NCBI RefSeq assembly: GCF_004614165.1
Contig: NZ_SPVG01000250.1
Coordinates: forward strand, 24,442 to 88,441
DNA from: Duganella callida
GTDB taxonomy: Bacteria > Pseudomonadota > Gammaproteobacteria > Burkholderiales > Burkholderiaceae_D
DNA length: 64,000 bases
Reading direction: 5' to 3'
Position 1 is the stretch's first letter. Each line of letters starts with the position of its first letter. The translations under genes were made by a program, and so were the position numbers. The notes beneath the pieces are model-generated. The model did no database searches. It was not told the DNA's origin and saw only the letters and a program-made list of their open reading frames with translations. Positions 26,539 to 36,184 of this stretch are shown here, piece by piece.

Positions 26539-27726
26539 TTAGGCCAGCAGTCCGCGCTGCGCCAGATTGCGATACAGGGCGCGTACGCCGAAAGTCCACG
26601 GCGTGATCGCGTCGCTCAGTTGTACGTGATTGACCAGCGCGCCCAGCGACGGGGTGCTGATGGTGACGCGGTCGCCCAGCTTGTGGGTGAAGCCGGCGCC
26701 AGGCGCGCCACGGTCCTTGATCGGCGAGAACATGGTGCCCAGGAAAAGCATGAAGCCGTCCGGGTACTGGTGGTGCGCGCCGGCGGTCTGCGACACCAGG
26801 TCGAGCGGATCGCGGCTGATTTCGCGCATGCGGCTCTCGCCATCCAGACGGAACTCGTCTTCCGCGCCTTCGATCAGCAGGCGGATTTCGGCGTTGCGTA
26901 CGGTGTCCAGCGTGAACTTGTCGTCAAACAGGCGGATGAACGGCCCGATGCCGCAGGAGGCGTTGTTGTCCTTGGCTTTACCGAGCAGCAGCGCGCTGCG
27001 GCCTTCGATGTCGCGCAGGTTGACGTCGTTGCCCAGCGCCGCGCCGACCACTTCCGCGCGGCTGTTCACCGCCAGCACCACTTCCGGTTCCGGGTTGTTC
27101 CACTTCGAGGCTGGATGCAGACCCACGTCTGCGCCAAAGCCGACCGCCGACATCGGCTGCGATTTGGAGAACACCTCGGCGTACGGACCGATGCCGACTT
27201 CCATGTACTGCGACCAGGCGCCGCGCGCGATGAACTGCTGCTTCAGCTTTTCCGCCTCCGGCGAGCCGGGCTTGATGGCCGACAGGTCGGCGCCGATATC
27301 TTCCAGCAGCGACTTGCGCAGCTCGTCGGCCTTGGCCGGGTTGCCGCCGGCCTGTTCTTCGATCACGCGTTCCAGCAGGCTGACCGCGAAGGTCACGCCG
27401 CAGGCCTTGATGGCCTGCAGGTCGTTCGGCGCCAGCAGGTAGGGCGCGCCGGCGGTGCCGTTCAGCGAATTTTCGATCAGCGCCTCGGCGTCGCCCAGCG
27501 ATTCGCCTTGCGCCGATTTGGCGAAGGCCACCACGTCCTGGCGGTCCAGCAGGTCGGCCACGGTGGATATCTGTTTGGTGATGTCGAAGACTTCGCCATT
27601 GCGCACCACGACCACGCTCGGGCCGTTGATGTCGCCGGCGCGCCATACGCGGCCGACCAGCAGGGCGTCCGACAGGTCGGCCGGCAGATGCGCCGCCAGC
27701 GGCGCGTGCTTGAGAGTGTTTTTCAC
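26539..27726 (-). CDS. xylX: 2-keto-3-deoxy-D-xylonate dehydratase (fumarylacetoacetate hydrolase family)
   Basis: A 395-residue FAH-fold enzyme, close in length to Caulobacter XylX. It should dehydrate 2-keto-3-deoxyxylonate to alpha-ketoglutarate semialdehyde. The metal-site pattern N-N-P-E-P-E-V-V-L-A-V-N and the preceding G-F-G-A-D-V-G-L-H-P-A are visible, as is G-N-D-V-N-L-R-D-I-E-G. The start is GTG with AAGGA 6 bases upstream. It lies between gudD and xylB. The semialdehyde dehydrogenase that normally finishes the pathway is not in this window. Confidence 0.9.
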   Translation of the reverse strand: MKNTLKHAPLAAHLPADLSDALLVGRVWRAGDINGPSVVVVRNGEVFDITKQISTVADLLDRQDVVAFAKSAQGESLGDAEALIENSLNGTAGAPYLLAPNDLQAIKACGVTFAVSLLERVIEEQAGGNPAKADELRKSLLEDIGADLSAIKPGSPEAEKLKQQFIARGAWSQYMEVGIGPYAEVFSKSQPMSAVGFGADVGLHPASKWNNPEPEVVLAVNSRAEVVGAALGNDVNLRDIEGRSALLLGKAKDNNASCGIGPFIRLFDDKFTLDTVRNAEIRLLIEGAEDEFRLDGESRMREISRDPLDLVSQTAGAHHQYPDGFMLFLGTMFSPIKDRGAPGAGFTHKLGDRVTISTPSLGALVNHVQLSDAITPWTFGVRALYRNLAQRGLLA

Positions 27727-27754
27727 GGGATTTCCTTGTCTCGTAAAGCTGGGG

Positions 27755-29128
27755 TCAGCGCCCCAGGCTCGGTTTTTTCGGAGAATACGTCCAGCCAGGT
27801 ACTAAATAACGCATCGCCACCGCGTCGTCGCGCGCCGTGGTGGCCACCTTCTTGTACAGCGCATGCGCCGCTGCGATGCGGTCCATGTCCGGTTCAATGC
27901 CCAGGCCAGGCGCTTGTGGCACCTGTACCGCCCCGCCAGCGATCCGCAGCGGTGCGCGCGTCAGGCGCTCCTGGCCTTCCTGCCAGATCCAGTGCGTGTC
28001 GATGGCGGTGATGCGGCCCGGCGCGGCCGCCGCCGCGTGGGTGAACATCGCCAGCGAAACGTCAAAGTGGTTGTTCGAGTGCGAGCCCCAGGTCAGTCCC
28101 CAGTCATCGCACAGCTGCGCCAGACGCACCGAACCCTGCATGGTCCAGAAGTGCGGATCGGCCAGCGGAATATCGACGGCGCCCAGCAGATGGGAGTGCG
28201 CCATCTGGCGCCAGTCGGTGGCGATCATGTTGGTGGCGGTGGGGATGCCGGTGGCGCGGCGGAATTCGGCCATGATCTCGCGGCCGGAATAGCCGTCTTC
28301 GGCGCCGCAAGGATCTTCGGCGTAAGCCAGGATGTGGCCCTGGCCGCGGCAAAGGTCGATTGCTTCGCGCAGCGACCAGGCGCCGTTCGGGTCCAGCGTC
28401 ACACGGGAATCGGGGAAGCGCGCTTTGATGGCGGCGACAGCTTCCATCTCGTCGGCGCCGCGCATCACGCCGCCCTTCAGCTTGAAATCCTTGAAGCCGT
28501 ATTTTTCCACCGTGGCCTCGGCCAGTTCGGCGATGGCGGCCGGCGTCATCGCGGCCTGATGGCGGCGGGCATACCAGCCGCTCTGCCCTTCGCCGCTCAG
28601 ATACGGCAGATCGGTGCGCTCACGCTCGCCGAGGTAGAACAGGTAGGCCAGCATCGGCACGCTGTCGCGCTGCTGGCCCGCGCCCAGCAGTTCGCAGACG
28701 GGCACGCCCAGGTGCTGCCCCAGCAGGTCGAGCAGCGCCGCCTCGACGGCGGTGATGACGTTGTCCAGACGCAGATTGATCTCGTGCGGCTGCTTCAGCA
28801 CTTCCGCCTCGGCGGCCGAAGTCACCTGGTGATGGCCGCCGATGGCGGCGCGGATGCTGTTCAGCGTGCGGTTGTAGCGGCCGATCGCAGTCCCCACCAC
28901 CAGCGGTACGGCGGTTTCCAGCGCGCGCAGGATGCCCGCGCCGCCCGGCACTTCGCCCATGCCGGTATTGCCTGCGCTATCTTTCAACAACACCAGATTA
29001 CGGGTAAAGAACGGAGCATGGGCGCCGCACAGATTCAACAGCATGCTGTCGTAACCTGCCACTGGTATCACCCGCATCTCCGTTATCACCGGACCGACTG
29101 CTTCCGGCGTTTTTGTTGCATATACCAT
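27755..29128 (-). CDS. gudD: Glucarate dehydratase (enolase superfamily)
   Basis: A 457-residue enolase-superfamily enzyme with strong resemblance to GudD. It would dehydrate D-glucarate to 5-keto-4-deoxyglucarate. Visible are the catalytic Lys block F-K-L-K-G-G, metal ligands in L-D-P-N-G-A-W and [17 protein letters not shown], the H-F-W-T-M-Q-G-S-V loop and the catalytic His in G-S-H-S-N-N-H-F-D. It is the promoter-proximal gene of the xylose operon. Glucarate can arise from glucuronate, the side chain removed from xylan by the GH115 and GH67 enzymes nearby. A uronate dehydrogenase to make that link is not seen here. Confidence 0.93.
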   Translation of the reverse strand: MVYATKTPEAVGPVITEMRVIPVAGYDSMLLNLCGAHAPFFTRNLVLLKDSAGNTGMGEVPGGAGILRALETAVPLVVGTAIGRYNRTLNSIRAAIGGHHQVTSAAEAEVLKQPHEINLRLDNVITAVEAALLDLLGQHLGVPVCELLGAGQQRDSVPMLAYLFYLGERERTDLPYLSGEGQSGWYARRHQAAMTPAAIAELAEATVEKYGFKDFKLKGGVMRGADEMEAVAAIKARFPDSRVTLDPNGAWSLREAIDLCRGQGHILAYAEDPCGAEDGYSGREIMAEFRRATGIPTATNMIATDWRQMAHSHLLGAVDIPLADPHFWTMQGSVRLAQLCDDWGLTWGSHSNNHFDVSLAMFTHAAAAAPGRITAIDTHWIWQEGQERLTRAPLRIAGGAVQVPQAPGLGIEPDMDRIAAAHALYKKVATTARDDAVAMRYLVPGWTYSPKKPSLGR

Positions 29129-29143
29129 CCTCTTACCCTAAAA

Positions 29144-29160
29144 TGAATAGCGCTAACATT
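29144..29160. promoter_or_regulatory. LacI-type operator between divergent gudD and esterase operons
   Basis: The 12-mer ATAGCGCTAACA (29147-29158) with perfect TAGCGCTA core sits in the 51-base divergent gap. The same 12-mer recurs at 62558. It resembles the xyl-box bound by LacI-type XylR repressors of xylan regulons in Xanthomonas and Caulobacter. One site here could control both operons. Confidence 0.65.
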
Positions 29161-29179
29161 TTGTGAGTGTGAAGGATTT

Positions 29180-30436
29180 ATGCGATCAAGTCAACACGCA
29201 TTACGTAGCTGTTTAGGGGCTGCTGCCGCAGTATGTTTGATGGGTTCCGCCGGCGCCGAACCGGCGAGCCACTGGGTGGCCAGTTGGGGTGCGGCGCAAC
29301 AGATCGTCGAGCCCAACAACGAGCTGGCGGCGGAAAAATGGCGCGACGCCAGCCTGCGCCAGATCGTGCGCCTCACTCTGGGCGGGCAGCAGTTGCGGGT
29401 GCGGATCAGCAATGCATATGGCACCGCACCATTATTGCTCGAAGGCGCCAGCGTCGGCCTGGCCACGGCGCCCGGCAATGCCGATATCGCCGCCGGCTCC
29501 CTGCATCCGCTGACCTTCGACGGCCGCACCAGCATCATGATTCCCGCGGGCGCCGAGTATTACAGCGATCCGGTACAGATGACGGTGAAACCGGCCTCGG
29601 ACCTGGCGATCTCCATGTATTTCAAGGACGCGCCGGCGCGCCAGAGCGGCCATCCTGGCTCGCGCAGCAACAGCTTTATTGCCAAGGGCAATCGCGTCAT
29701 GGACGCCGCCTGGGGCGACACCGACAAGATCGCCCACTGGTACGCGCTCAGCGATGTCGAGGTGCGGGCGCCCCGTTCCACCGGCGCCGTGGTCACCATC
29801 GGCGATTCCATCACCGACGGCTACGGCGTCCCCACCGACACCAACACCCGCTGGCCGGACGTGCTGGCGGCGCGCCTGCGTGACAACCACTACACGATGG
29901 GCGTGGTCAACGCCGGGATTGGCGGCGGCCGCATGCTGCGCGACGGCACCGGCCCGAATCTGGCCTCACGCTTCGACCGCGACGTGCTGTCACGCGCAGG
30001 CGTCACCCACGCGCTGGTGCTGATCGGCGTGAACGACATGGGCAGCCAGCACCGCAATGGTCCTGATACGCCGGCCGACCGCCAGCAACTGCTGGCCGAT
30101 CTGAAACTGGCTTACCGTCAGCTGGCCGAACGCGCACACGCCCATGGCGTGTGCCTGATCGCCGGCACCATCACGCCCTACAGCGGCAGCGATTACTATC
30201 GCCCCGCCGCTGAAAACGAGGCGGACCGGCAGGAGCTGAACAACTGGATACGCGGCTCCGGCGTGTTCGACGCGGTGGCCGACTTCGACGCGGCGCTGCG
30301 CGACCCGGCCCAGCCCAAGCTGCTGAAAAAAGTCTACGACAACGACGGCCTGCATCCCAATCTGGCCGGCTACCGCGCGCTCGGCGATACCGTGCCGCTG
30401 GCGGCTTTGCGCAAAAGCTGCGGAGGCGGCAAATGA
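29180..30436 (+). CDS. Secreted SGNH/GDSL-family esterase
   Basis: A 418-residue exported esterase. A signal peptide (R-S-C-L-G-A-A-A-A-V-C then cleavage near A-G-A-E) is followed by a beta-rich N-terminal domain of about 170 residues. The SGNH hydrolase domain has block I I-G-D-S-I-T-D-G with nucleophile Ser210, block II A-G-I-G-G, block III G-V-N-D-M and block V D-G-L-H-P-N with the catalytic Asp and His near 390-393. First gene of an operon with GH43 and GH115, it likely removes acetyl or other ester groups from xylan; the substrate is inferred from context. GAAGGA precedes the ATG. Confidence 0.88.
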   Translation: MRSSQHALRSCLGAAAAVCLMGSAGAEPASHWVASWGAAQQIVEPNNELAAEKWRDASLRQIVRLTLGGQQLRVRISNAYGTAPLLLEGASVGLATAPGNADIAAGSLHPLTFDGRTSIMIPAGAEYYSDPVQMTVKPASDLAISMYFKDAPARQSGHPGSRSNSFIAKGNRVMDAAWGDTDKIAHWYALSDVEVRAPRSTGAVVTIGDSITDGYGVPTDTNTRWPDVLAARLRDNHYTMGVVNAGIGGGRMLRDGTGPNLASRFDRDVLSRAGVTHALVLIGVNDMGSQHRNGPDTPADRQQLLADLKLAYRQLAERAHAHGVCLIAGTITPYSGSDYYRPAAENEADRQELNNWIRGSGVFDAVADFDAALRDPAQPKLLKKVYDNDGLHPNLAGYRALGDTVPLAALRKSCGGGK

Positions 30437-32079
30437 TGTCGCTGCGCACCGCCGCATCGGCGTTTTCGACACTTTCGACACTTTCGGCATTCTCGGCGCT
30501 GGTCGGTATAACCTCCCTGGCGGCGCCGGCACATGCGGCCGAGGCGAAGCAGCCCGCCAGCTACAGCAACCCGGTGCTGAGCGGTTTCCACGCCGATCCC
30601 AGCATCTGCCGCGTCGGCGGCGATTATTATCTGGCCACCAGCAGCTTCGAATACTTCCCCGGCGTACCCATCTTCCATAGCAAGGACCTGGTGCACTGGC
30701 GCCAGATCGGCCACGCGCTGACACTCGCCAGCCAGCTGAATCTGACGCACACCCGCAGCTCGCAGGGCATCTACGCACCGACGCTGCGCTGCCATGACGG
30801 TGTGTTCTACATGGTCACCACCAATATGGAGGGCGGCGGCGCGTTCTACGTGCACACCCGCGATCCAGCCGGCGAATGGTCGGAACCGGTGTGGCTGAAC
30901 GATCCGGCCTTCGCCATGGACCCATCGCTGTTCTTCGACGACGACGGCAAGGTGTATTACACCCGTCACGGCGGCGGCGAGCACGGTGGCGTGTACCAGG
31001 CCGAAATCGACCTCAAGGCCGGCAAGCTGCTGGAACAGCCGCGCCTCGTCTGGTCCGGCACCGGCGGCGTGTGGCCGGAAGGTCCGCATCTGTACAAGCA
31101 CGATGGCCAGTACTATCTGCTGATTTCGGAAGGCGGCACCTCCTATAACCACAGCCTGACCATGGCGCGCTCCCCGTCGCCGATGGGACCATACACCGCT
31201 TATGCGGGCAATCCCGTCATCACGCACCGCGGCCATCCCGAGCTGCCGCTGCAAGCCATCGGTCACGGCGATCTGGTGCAAACGCCGGAAGGCAAATGGT
31301 GGATGCCGCTGCTGGGCATACGGCCGGTGGAGCAGAAACATCATCTGGGCCGCGAGACCATGCTGACGCCAGTCGCCTGGAACAAGGACGGCTGGCTGAC
31401 CGTGAACAGCGGCCAGCCGCTGGCACTGGAGATGTCCGGCGCCGGCCTGCCGCCGGCGGCACCATGGCCCGCGCAACCGGTGCGCGACGAATTCGACGCC
31501 CCGAGGCTCGCGCTGCACTGGACACAGCTGCGCGGACCCGGCGACGGCCTGTGGTCACTCAGCGAGTGTGCCGGCCATCTGCGTCTGAAGGGCAGCAGCG
31601 TCACCATGAACGACATCGCCCAGCCGGCATTTATCGCGCGCCGGCAGGAACACATGCGCATGCGCGCGGCCACCCAGCTCGAATTCCAGCCGGCTGCCGC
31701 AAGCGAAGCGGCCGGCCTGGTGCTGCGCCAGAATGAGAAGAACTACTACGAACTGCGGATCACCGGCGCGCCGCGGCGCCGGCTGGAGCTGGTGGAACGC
31801 GTGCAGGGTGTGACCACGCTGAAGGGCAGCGCGGAGCTGCCTGCCGGTCCCGTGGTGCTGCAGGTCGAATCGTGGCCGGATCATTATGTCTTCAGTTTTG
31901 GCAGCGGCAGCGGGCCGTTCAAGCCTGTCGGCTCCTTGCCTACCGCACCGCTGTCGTCGGAAGCGGCGGGCGGATTTACCGGCGTCTTCATCGGCATGTA
32001 CGCCGAAGGCGCCAAACCGCGGCAAGCCATGCCTGCCGCAGATTTTGCATGGTTCGACTACCAGCCAGTGGAAAAATAA
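30433..32079 (+). CDS. Glycoside hydrolase family 43 beta-xylosidase / arabinofuranosidase
   Basis: A 548-residue enzyme. A signal peptide-like N-terminus (ending near A-H-A-A-E) precedes a five-bladed propeller catalytic domain. The GH43 triad is visible: general base Asp in F-H-A-D-P-S (about 54), pKa-modulating Asp in A-M-D-P-S-L-F (about 162) and general acid Glu in P-E-G-P-H-L-Y (about 216). A C-terminal beta-sandwich (about 355-548) is the accessory domain common in xylosidase-type GH43. It overlaps the esterase gene by four bases (ATGA). It should release xylose or arabinose from xylan oligomers; the two activities cannot be told apart here. Confidence 0.9.
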   Translation: MMSLRTAASAFSTLSTLSAFSALVGITSLAAPAHAAEAKQPASYSNPVLSGFHADPSICRVGGDYYLATSSFEYFPGVPIFHSKDLVHWRQIGHALTLASQLNLTHTRSSQGIYAPTLRCHDGVFYMVTTNMEGGGAFYVHTRDPAGEWSEPVWLNDPAFAMDPSLFFDDDGKVYYTRHGGGEHGGVYQAEIDLKAGKLLEQPRLVWSGTGGVWPEGPHLYKHDGQYYLLISEGGTSYNHSLTMARSPSPMGPYTAYAGNPVITHRGHPELPLQAIGHGDLVQTPEGKWWMPLLGIRPVEQKHHLGRETMLTPVAWNKDGWLTVNSGQPLALEMSGAGLPPAAPWPAQPVRDEFDAPRLALHWTQLRGPGDGLWSLSECAGHLRLKGSSVTMNDIAQPAFIARRQEHMRMRAATQLEFQPAAASEAAGLVLRQNEKNYYELRITGAPRRRLELVERVQGVTTLKGSAELPAGPVVLQVESWPDHYVFSFGSGSGPFKPVGSLPTAPLSSEAAGGFTGVFIGMYAEGAKPRQAMPAADFAWFDYQPVEK

Positions 32080-32085
32080 ACCGAT

Positions 32086-34950
32086 ATGAGACAACGCTTG
32101 ATCGCCGCCGGGGCCGTGCTATTGGCCCTGTTTTCCCACGCCCTGCCCGCCCATGCGCTGGGCCAGAAAAAACTGGCCTGGTTCGACCAGCCGCCCGCCG
32201 ACGCCGTCGCGCTGGCCCGTAACGGCCAGGCCGCCCGACTGTATATCGATGCGAACGACTATCCCGGCGTGATACGCGCGGCCGGCGATCTGCAGGCCGA
32301 CATCGGCCGCGTCAGCGCCGCCAAACCGGTGCTGAACCAGGACGGCAAGCCGGCCGGCACCGATGTGGTCATCATCGGCACCGTGGGAAAAAGCGCGCTG
32401 ATCGATCAACTGGTGGCGGCCGGCAAGCTGGATGTCTCCGCCATCAAGGGCAAATGGGAAGGCTGGCAGGTACAGACGCTGAGCAAACCGCTGCCAGGCG
32501 TCGAGCGCGCGCTGGTCATCGCCGGCAGCGACAAGCGCGGCACCATCTACGGCATCTATGAGATGTCCGAGCAGATTGGCGTCTCGCCCTGGAACTGGTG
32601 GGCCGACGTGCCGGCGGCGAAGCACGGTAACGTGTACGCCTCCGCCAGCGCCGCCGTCAGCGATGCGCCGGTGGTACAGTATCGCGGCATCTTTCTGAAT
32701 GACGAAGCGCCGGCGCTGACCGGCTGGGTCAAGCAGCGCTACGGCGGCTTCAATCACCAGTTCTACGAGAAGGTGTTTGAGCTGATCCTGCGCCTGCGCG
32801 GCAATTACCTGTGGCCGGCCATGTGGGGCGAAGCCTTCTACGACGACGATAAGCTGAACGGCAAGACCGCCGACGAATACGGCGTCGTGATCGGCACCTC
32901 GCACCACGAACCGATGATGCGCGCCCACGATGAGTGGCGCCGCTATGGCGGCGGCAAGCCGTGGGACTACAACCGCAGCGGCGACGCCCTGCGCGAATTC
33001 TGGACGCAGGGTCTGCGCGTCTCGCAAGGCCAGGAAAAGCTGATCACGCTGGGCATGCGCGGCGATGGCGACGAGCCGATGTCGCGCGATGCCAACGTCG
33101 CGCTGCTGGAACACATTGTCAGCGACCAGCGCGGCATCATCGCCAAAGAGATCAACCCGGACGTGACCAAGGTGCCGCAGGTATGGGCGCTGTACAAGGA
33201 AGTGCAGGAATACTACGAAAAAGGCATGCGCGTGCCGGATGACGTGATGCTGCTGTGGTGCGACGACAACTGGGGCAACATCCGTCGCCTGCCGACGCCG
33301 GAAGAGCGCAAGCGCGCCGGTGGCGCGGGTATCTATTACCACTTCGATTACGTCGGCGGTCCGCGCTCCTACAAATGGATCAATGTGACGCCGCTGCCCA
33401 AGGTGTGGGAGCAGATGCATCTGGCCTGGCAATATAAGGCCGACCGCATGTGGATCGTCAACGTCGGCGACCTGAAGCCGATGGAAGTGCCGATCGAATT
33501 CTTCCTCACCTATGCCTGGAACCCGGCCGCCTGGCCGGCCGAACGTCTGCCGGATTATCTGAAGCTGTGGGCTGCGCGCGAATTCGGTCCGGAGCATGCG
33601 GACGACATCGCCGATATCGTCGCCAGATACGCGAAGTACAACGGCCGTCGCAGGCCGGAGCAGCTGGAACCCAATACCTATAGCCTGGTGAATTACAACG
33701 AAGCCGCGCGCATCGTCGATGAATACAAGGCCATCGTCGCGCGCGCGGAAAAGATCTCGGCGGCACTGCCGGCGGCAAGGCGCGATGCCTTCTTCCAGTT
33801 GGTGCTGTACCCGGTCAAGGCCAGCGCGGTGGTGAACGAGCTGTATGTCACGGCCGGCTTGAACCGCCTGTATGGCCTGCAGGGACGGGCCTCGACCAAC
33901 GATATGGCGGCCCGTGCGCGCGCCCTGTTCGCAGAAGATGCCGAGCTGGTGCGCCGCTATCACGAGGACACCAGCGGCGGCAAGTGGAATCACATGATGT
34001 CGCAGACTCACCTCGGCTATACCTACTGGAACCAGCCGCCACGCAACGTCATGCCGCCGGTGACCGAAATGCAGGTGCCGAAGGGGGCCGACATGGGTGT
34101 GGCGGTGGAAGGCAGCGAGCAGGTCTGGCCGGGCCCCGGCGGCGACGCCCTGGCCCTGCCCGCGCTGAATATCTTCGAGCGCCAGCCGCGCTTCATCGAC
34201 ATCTTCAATCGCGGACGGCAGCCATTCAACTACACCGTGACCAGCAGCGAGCCATGGCTCACGCTCGACAAGCCCAGGGGCATGGTGAACAAGGAGCAGC
34301 GCGTGATCGTCGATGCGCGCTGGGCCGACGTGCCGGATGGCGTCGACCATGCCACACTGACCATATCCGGCGCGGGCGTCAGGACGACGGTAAAAGTCCC
34401 GCTGCACAAACCGGCCGGCGCGGCAGGCCTGAAAGGCTTTATCGAAACCGGCGGCGTGGTGGCGATGGAGGCGGAGCACTTCACGCGCGCATTGCCGGCC
34501 GGCCAGCGCAGCTGGCTGCGGATTCCGGATCATGGCCGCACCCTGTCCGGCATGACGGTGCTGCCGGTCGATGCGCCTGCGGATGCGGCGCCGGCCATGC
34601 GCCTGGAATACGACATGCAGCTGTTCAGCAGCGGCAAATTCGACGTCCAGACCACGCTGGCGCCGACGCAGAAGTTCCAGCCCGGCGAGGGCCTGCGCTA
34701 CGCGATATCGTTTGACGATGAGCCCCCGCAGATCATCAATGTGCACGCGGACGGCAGCGAAAGAGCCTGGGAACGCACGGTGTCCGATGGCGCGACGGTA
34801 CTGACCTCACGCCACCTGATCGACAAGCCGGGCAGGCATACCCTGAAGTTCTGGGCCCTGGACGCGGGCCTCGTGCTGCAAAAACTGGTGGTCAACACCG
34901 GCGGGCAGCGCAGCAGCTACCTCGGTCCACCTGAAAGCCCGCGCCAGTAA
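32086..34950 (+). CDS. Glycoside hydrolase family 115 xylan alpha-1,2-glucuronidase
   Basis: A 954-residue exported enzyme (signal peptide ending near P-A-H-A). Its central part fits GH115: W-N-W-W-A-D-V-P, Y-R-G-I-F-L-N-D-E-A-P, L-R-G-N-Y-L-W-P-A-M-W, G-T-S-H-H-E-P-M-M-R and L-G-M-R-G-D-G-D-E. A C-terminal beta-rich module (about 800-950) follows, as in characterised members. GH115 enzymes cut (4-O-methyl)glucuronic acid from both internal and terminal xylose units of glucuronoxylan. It starts 6 bases after the GH43 stop, the third gene of the divergent operon. Confidence 0.93.
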   Translation: MRQRLIAAGAVLLALFSHALPAHALGQKKLAWFDQPPADAVALARNGQAARLYIDANDYPGVIRAAGDLQADIGRVSAAKPVLNQDGKPAGTDVVIIGTVGKSALIDQLVAAGKLDVSAIKGKWEGWQVQTLSKPLPGVERALVIAGSDKRGTIYGIYEMSEQIGVSPWNWWADVPAAKHGNVYASASAAVSDAPVVQYRGIFLNDEAPALTGWVKQRYGGFNHQFYEKVFELILRLRGNYLWPAMWGEAFYDDDKLNGKTADEYGVVIGTSHHEPMMRAHDEWRRYGGGKPWDYNRSGDALREFWTQGLRVSQGQEKLITLGMRGDGDEPMSRDANVALLEHIVSDQRGIIAKEINPDVTKVPQVWALYKEVQEYYEKGMRVPDDVMLLWCDDNWGNIRRLPTPEERKRAGGAGIYYHFDYVGGPRSYKWINVTPLPKVWEQMHLAWQYKADRMWIVNVGDLKPMEVPIEFFLTYAWNPAAWPAERLPDYLKLWAAREFGPEHADDIADIVARYAKYNGRRRPEQLEPNTYSLVNYNEAARIVDEYKAIVARAEKISAALPAARRDAFFQLVLYPVKASAVVNELYVTAGLNRLYGLQGRASTNDMAARARALFAEDAELVRRYHEDTSGGKWNHMMSQTHLGYTYWNQPPRNVMPPVTEMQVPKGADMGVAVEGSEQVWPGPGGDALALPALNIFERQPRFIDIFNRGRQPFNYTVTSSEPWLTLDKPRGMVNKEQRVIVDARWADVPDGVDHATLTISGAGVRTTVKVPLHKPAGAAGLKGFIETGGVVAMEAEHFTRALPAGQRSWLRIPDHGRTLSGMTVLPVDAPADAAPAMRLEYDMQLFSSGKFDVQTTLAPTQKFQPGEGLRYAISFDDEPPQIINVHADGSERAWERTVSDGATVLTSRHLIDKPGRHTLKFWALDAGLVLQKLVVNTGGQRSSYLGPPESPRQ

Positions 34951-34954
34951 AACC

Positions 34955-34984
34955 GTGTCATTCCGGCGCAAGCGGGAATGACAC
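34955..34984. terminator. Inverted repeat between convergent GH115 and GH10 genes
   Basis: Ten-base perfect arms GTGTCATTCC / GGAATGACAC with a further GC/GC pairing inside. The core resembles the dispersed ATTCCC...GGGAAT repeats found in many proteobacteria. Position between two stop codons suggests it ends transcription from both sides, though there is no T-run. Confidence 0.6.
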
Positions 34985-34994
34985 ATTGGCCTGA

Positions 34995-36110
34995 TCAGCC
35001 ACGCGTCGGCATCGCGTTGATCGCCGCCGCAATCGCATCGCGCAGCGGCTTGGCGCGATACTGCTCATCGAACGGCGTCGGCCGCATCTTCTGCCCGTCG
35101 GTACGGGGCGCTTCCTTCCATCCCTGCAGCCAGGTGTGGTTATCCGCCATGCCCCACATCAGAAAATCCTTGCACTGCCGGTAGCTGAACGTCACGTCCA
35201 GATAATCCTTGGCCAGCGCCGCCACGCCCGCATCCCGTTTCGCCACGTCGGCCGGCAGCTTGCGGTCGTTGACATCGAACTCGGTGACCAGCAGATCCAG
35301 TCCCATCCCCGTCACCTCATCCAGGAAGCGGCGCCAATCCTGCTGATGCTTCAAACCCTTGTCGCTGCTCAGCTCATCCCATGAACCGATATGGCTCTGC
35401 AGCCCGAGCGCGTGCACCGGCGTGCCGCGCGATTTCAAATCGTGCAGCAGCTTCAGTACCCCTTCACGATGTTTGGCGCTGCCCTCGTCCGGCCGCATGT
35501 AATCGTTATAAACCAGCTGCGCCTGTGGCGCATGCTCGTGCGCCAGGCGGAAAGCGAGATCGATCTGTTCCAGCGCGCCCAGCTTTTCCGCGAATACATT
35601 GCTGCGCAACGCCGCCGTTTTCGGGTCGACCGCCTCATTCACCACGTCATAGCTGTAGATCGCGCTGCCGAAATGTGCGCACACCGTGGCGACATGCTTG
35701 CGCAGCAGTTGCTCCGCCGCCTGCACCGGCCGAGTGCCGAAGTCGTATTCATTTACCCACTTCGGCAGCCACTTGGCGTCCTGCCAGATGAGATTATGTC
35801 CGCGCACGGTCATGCCCTGCGATTTGGCCCAGGCATACAGCTCGTCGGCCGGACCGAAGTTGTATTGCCCCTGACGCGGTTCGAGCGCCTGCCACTTGCC
35901 CTCGTTTTCGGCGACCAGCATGTCGCACTCGCGCACCATCAAATCCTTGTAGCCGGAGTCGCGCAAAGCGCCATGGCTGATCGCATTGCCGACCCGCAGA
36001 CCTTTGCGTTTGCCCAGCGCCTTCAAGGGCTCCTGCGTTTCGGCGGCATGCAGCGGCAGCACTGCGCCGGCAGCCATCATGACCAGCATATCGCGGCGGG
36101 AAATCGTCAT
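34995..36110 (-). CDS. Glycoside hydrolase family 10 endo-1,4-beta-xylanase
   Basis: A 371-residue exported xylanase with an S-R-R-D-M-L twin-arginine-like signal. The single GH10 barrel shows the acid/base Glu in D-V-V-N-E-A (about 158), the nucleophile Glu in L-V-T-E-F-D-V (about 277), G-H-N-L-I-W and the W-G-M-A-D-N-H-T-W segment of the aglycone side. It cleaves the xylan backbone to short, often glucuronosylated, oligomers, which are the usual substrates of GH67. GAGGAG lies 9 bases before the ATG. It is divergent from the GH67 gene with an operator-like site between them. Confidence 0.93.
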   Translation of the reverse strand: MTISRRDMLVMMAAGAVLPLHAAETQEPLKALGKRKGLRVGNAISHGALRDSGYKDLMVRECDMLVAENEGKWQALEPRQGQYNFGPADELYAWAKSQGMTVRGHNLIWQDAKWLPKWVNEYDFGTRPVQAAEQLLRKHVATVCAHFGSAIYSYDVVNEAVDPKTAALRSNVFAEKLGALEQIDLAFRLAHEHAPQAQLVYNDYMRPDEGSAKHREGVLKLLHDLKSRGTPVHALGLQSHIGSWDELSSDKGLKHQQDWRRFLDEVTGMGLDLLVTEFDVNDRKLPADVAKRDAGVAALAKDYLDVTFSYRQCKDFLMWGMADNHTWLQGWKEAPRTDGQKMRPTPFDEQYRAKPLRDAIAAAINAMPTRG

Positions 36111-36153
36111 TTTGTCTCACTCCTCGTTGGAATTGTTTGGCATAATAGGAAAA

Positions 36154-36169
36154 ATGGTTACGCTACCAT
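36154..36169. promoter_or_regulatory. Operator-like palindrome between GH10 and GH67 genes
   Basis: ATGGTTACGCTACCAT has 5-base perfect arms (ATGGT / ACCAT) around a CG centre, close to the xyl-box pattern TGGTAGCGCTACCA of LacI-type regulators. It is centred in the 74-base divergent gap, about 16 bases before the GH67 start. Confidence 0.6.
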
Positions 36170-36184
36170 AAATTCGGAGACATA

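Noticed and set aside
27750-27775. CTGGGG / CCCCAG hairpin followed by a T-run, terminator-like on the plus strand
   Set aside because: It straddles the 3' end of gudD, which is transcribed in the other direction, and no plus-strand gene ends there.
32119-34746. Minus-strand frame of 875 codons antisense to GH115
   Set aside because: Shadow of a clearly recognised GH115 gene.
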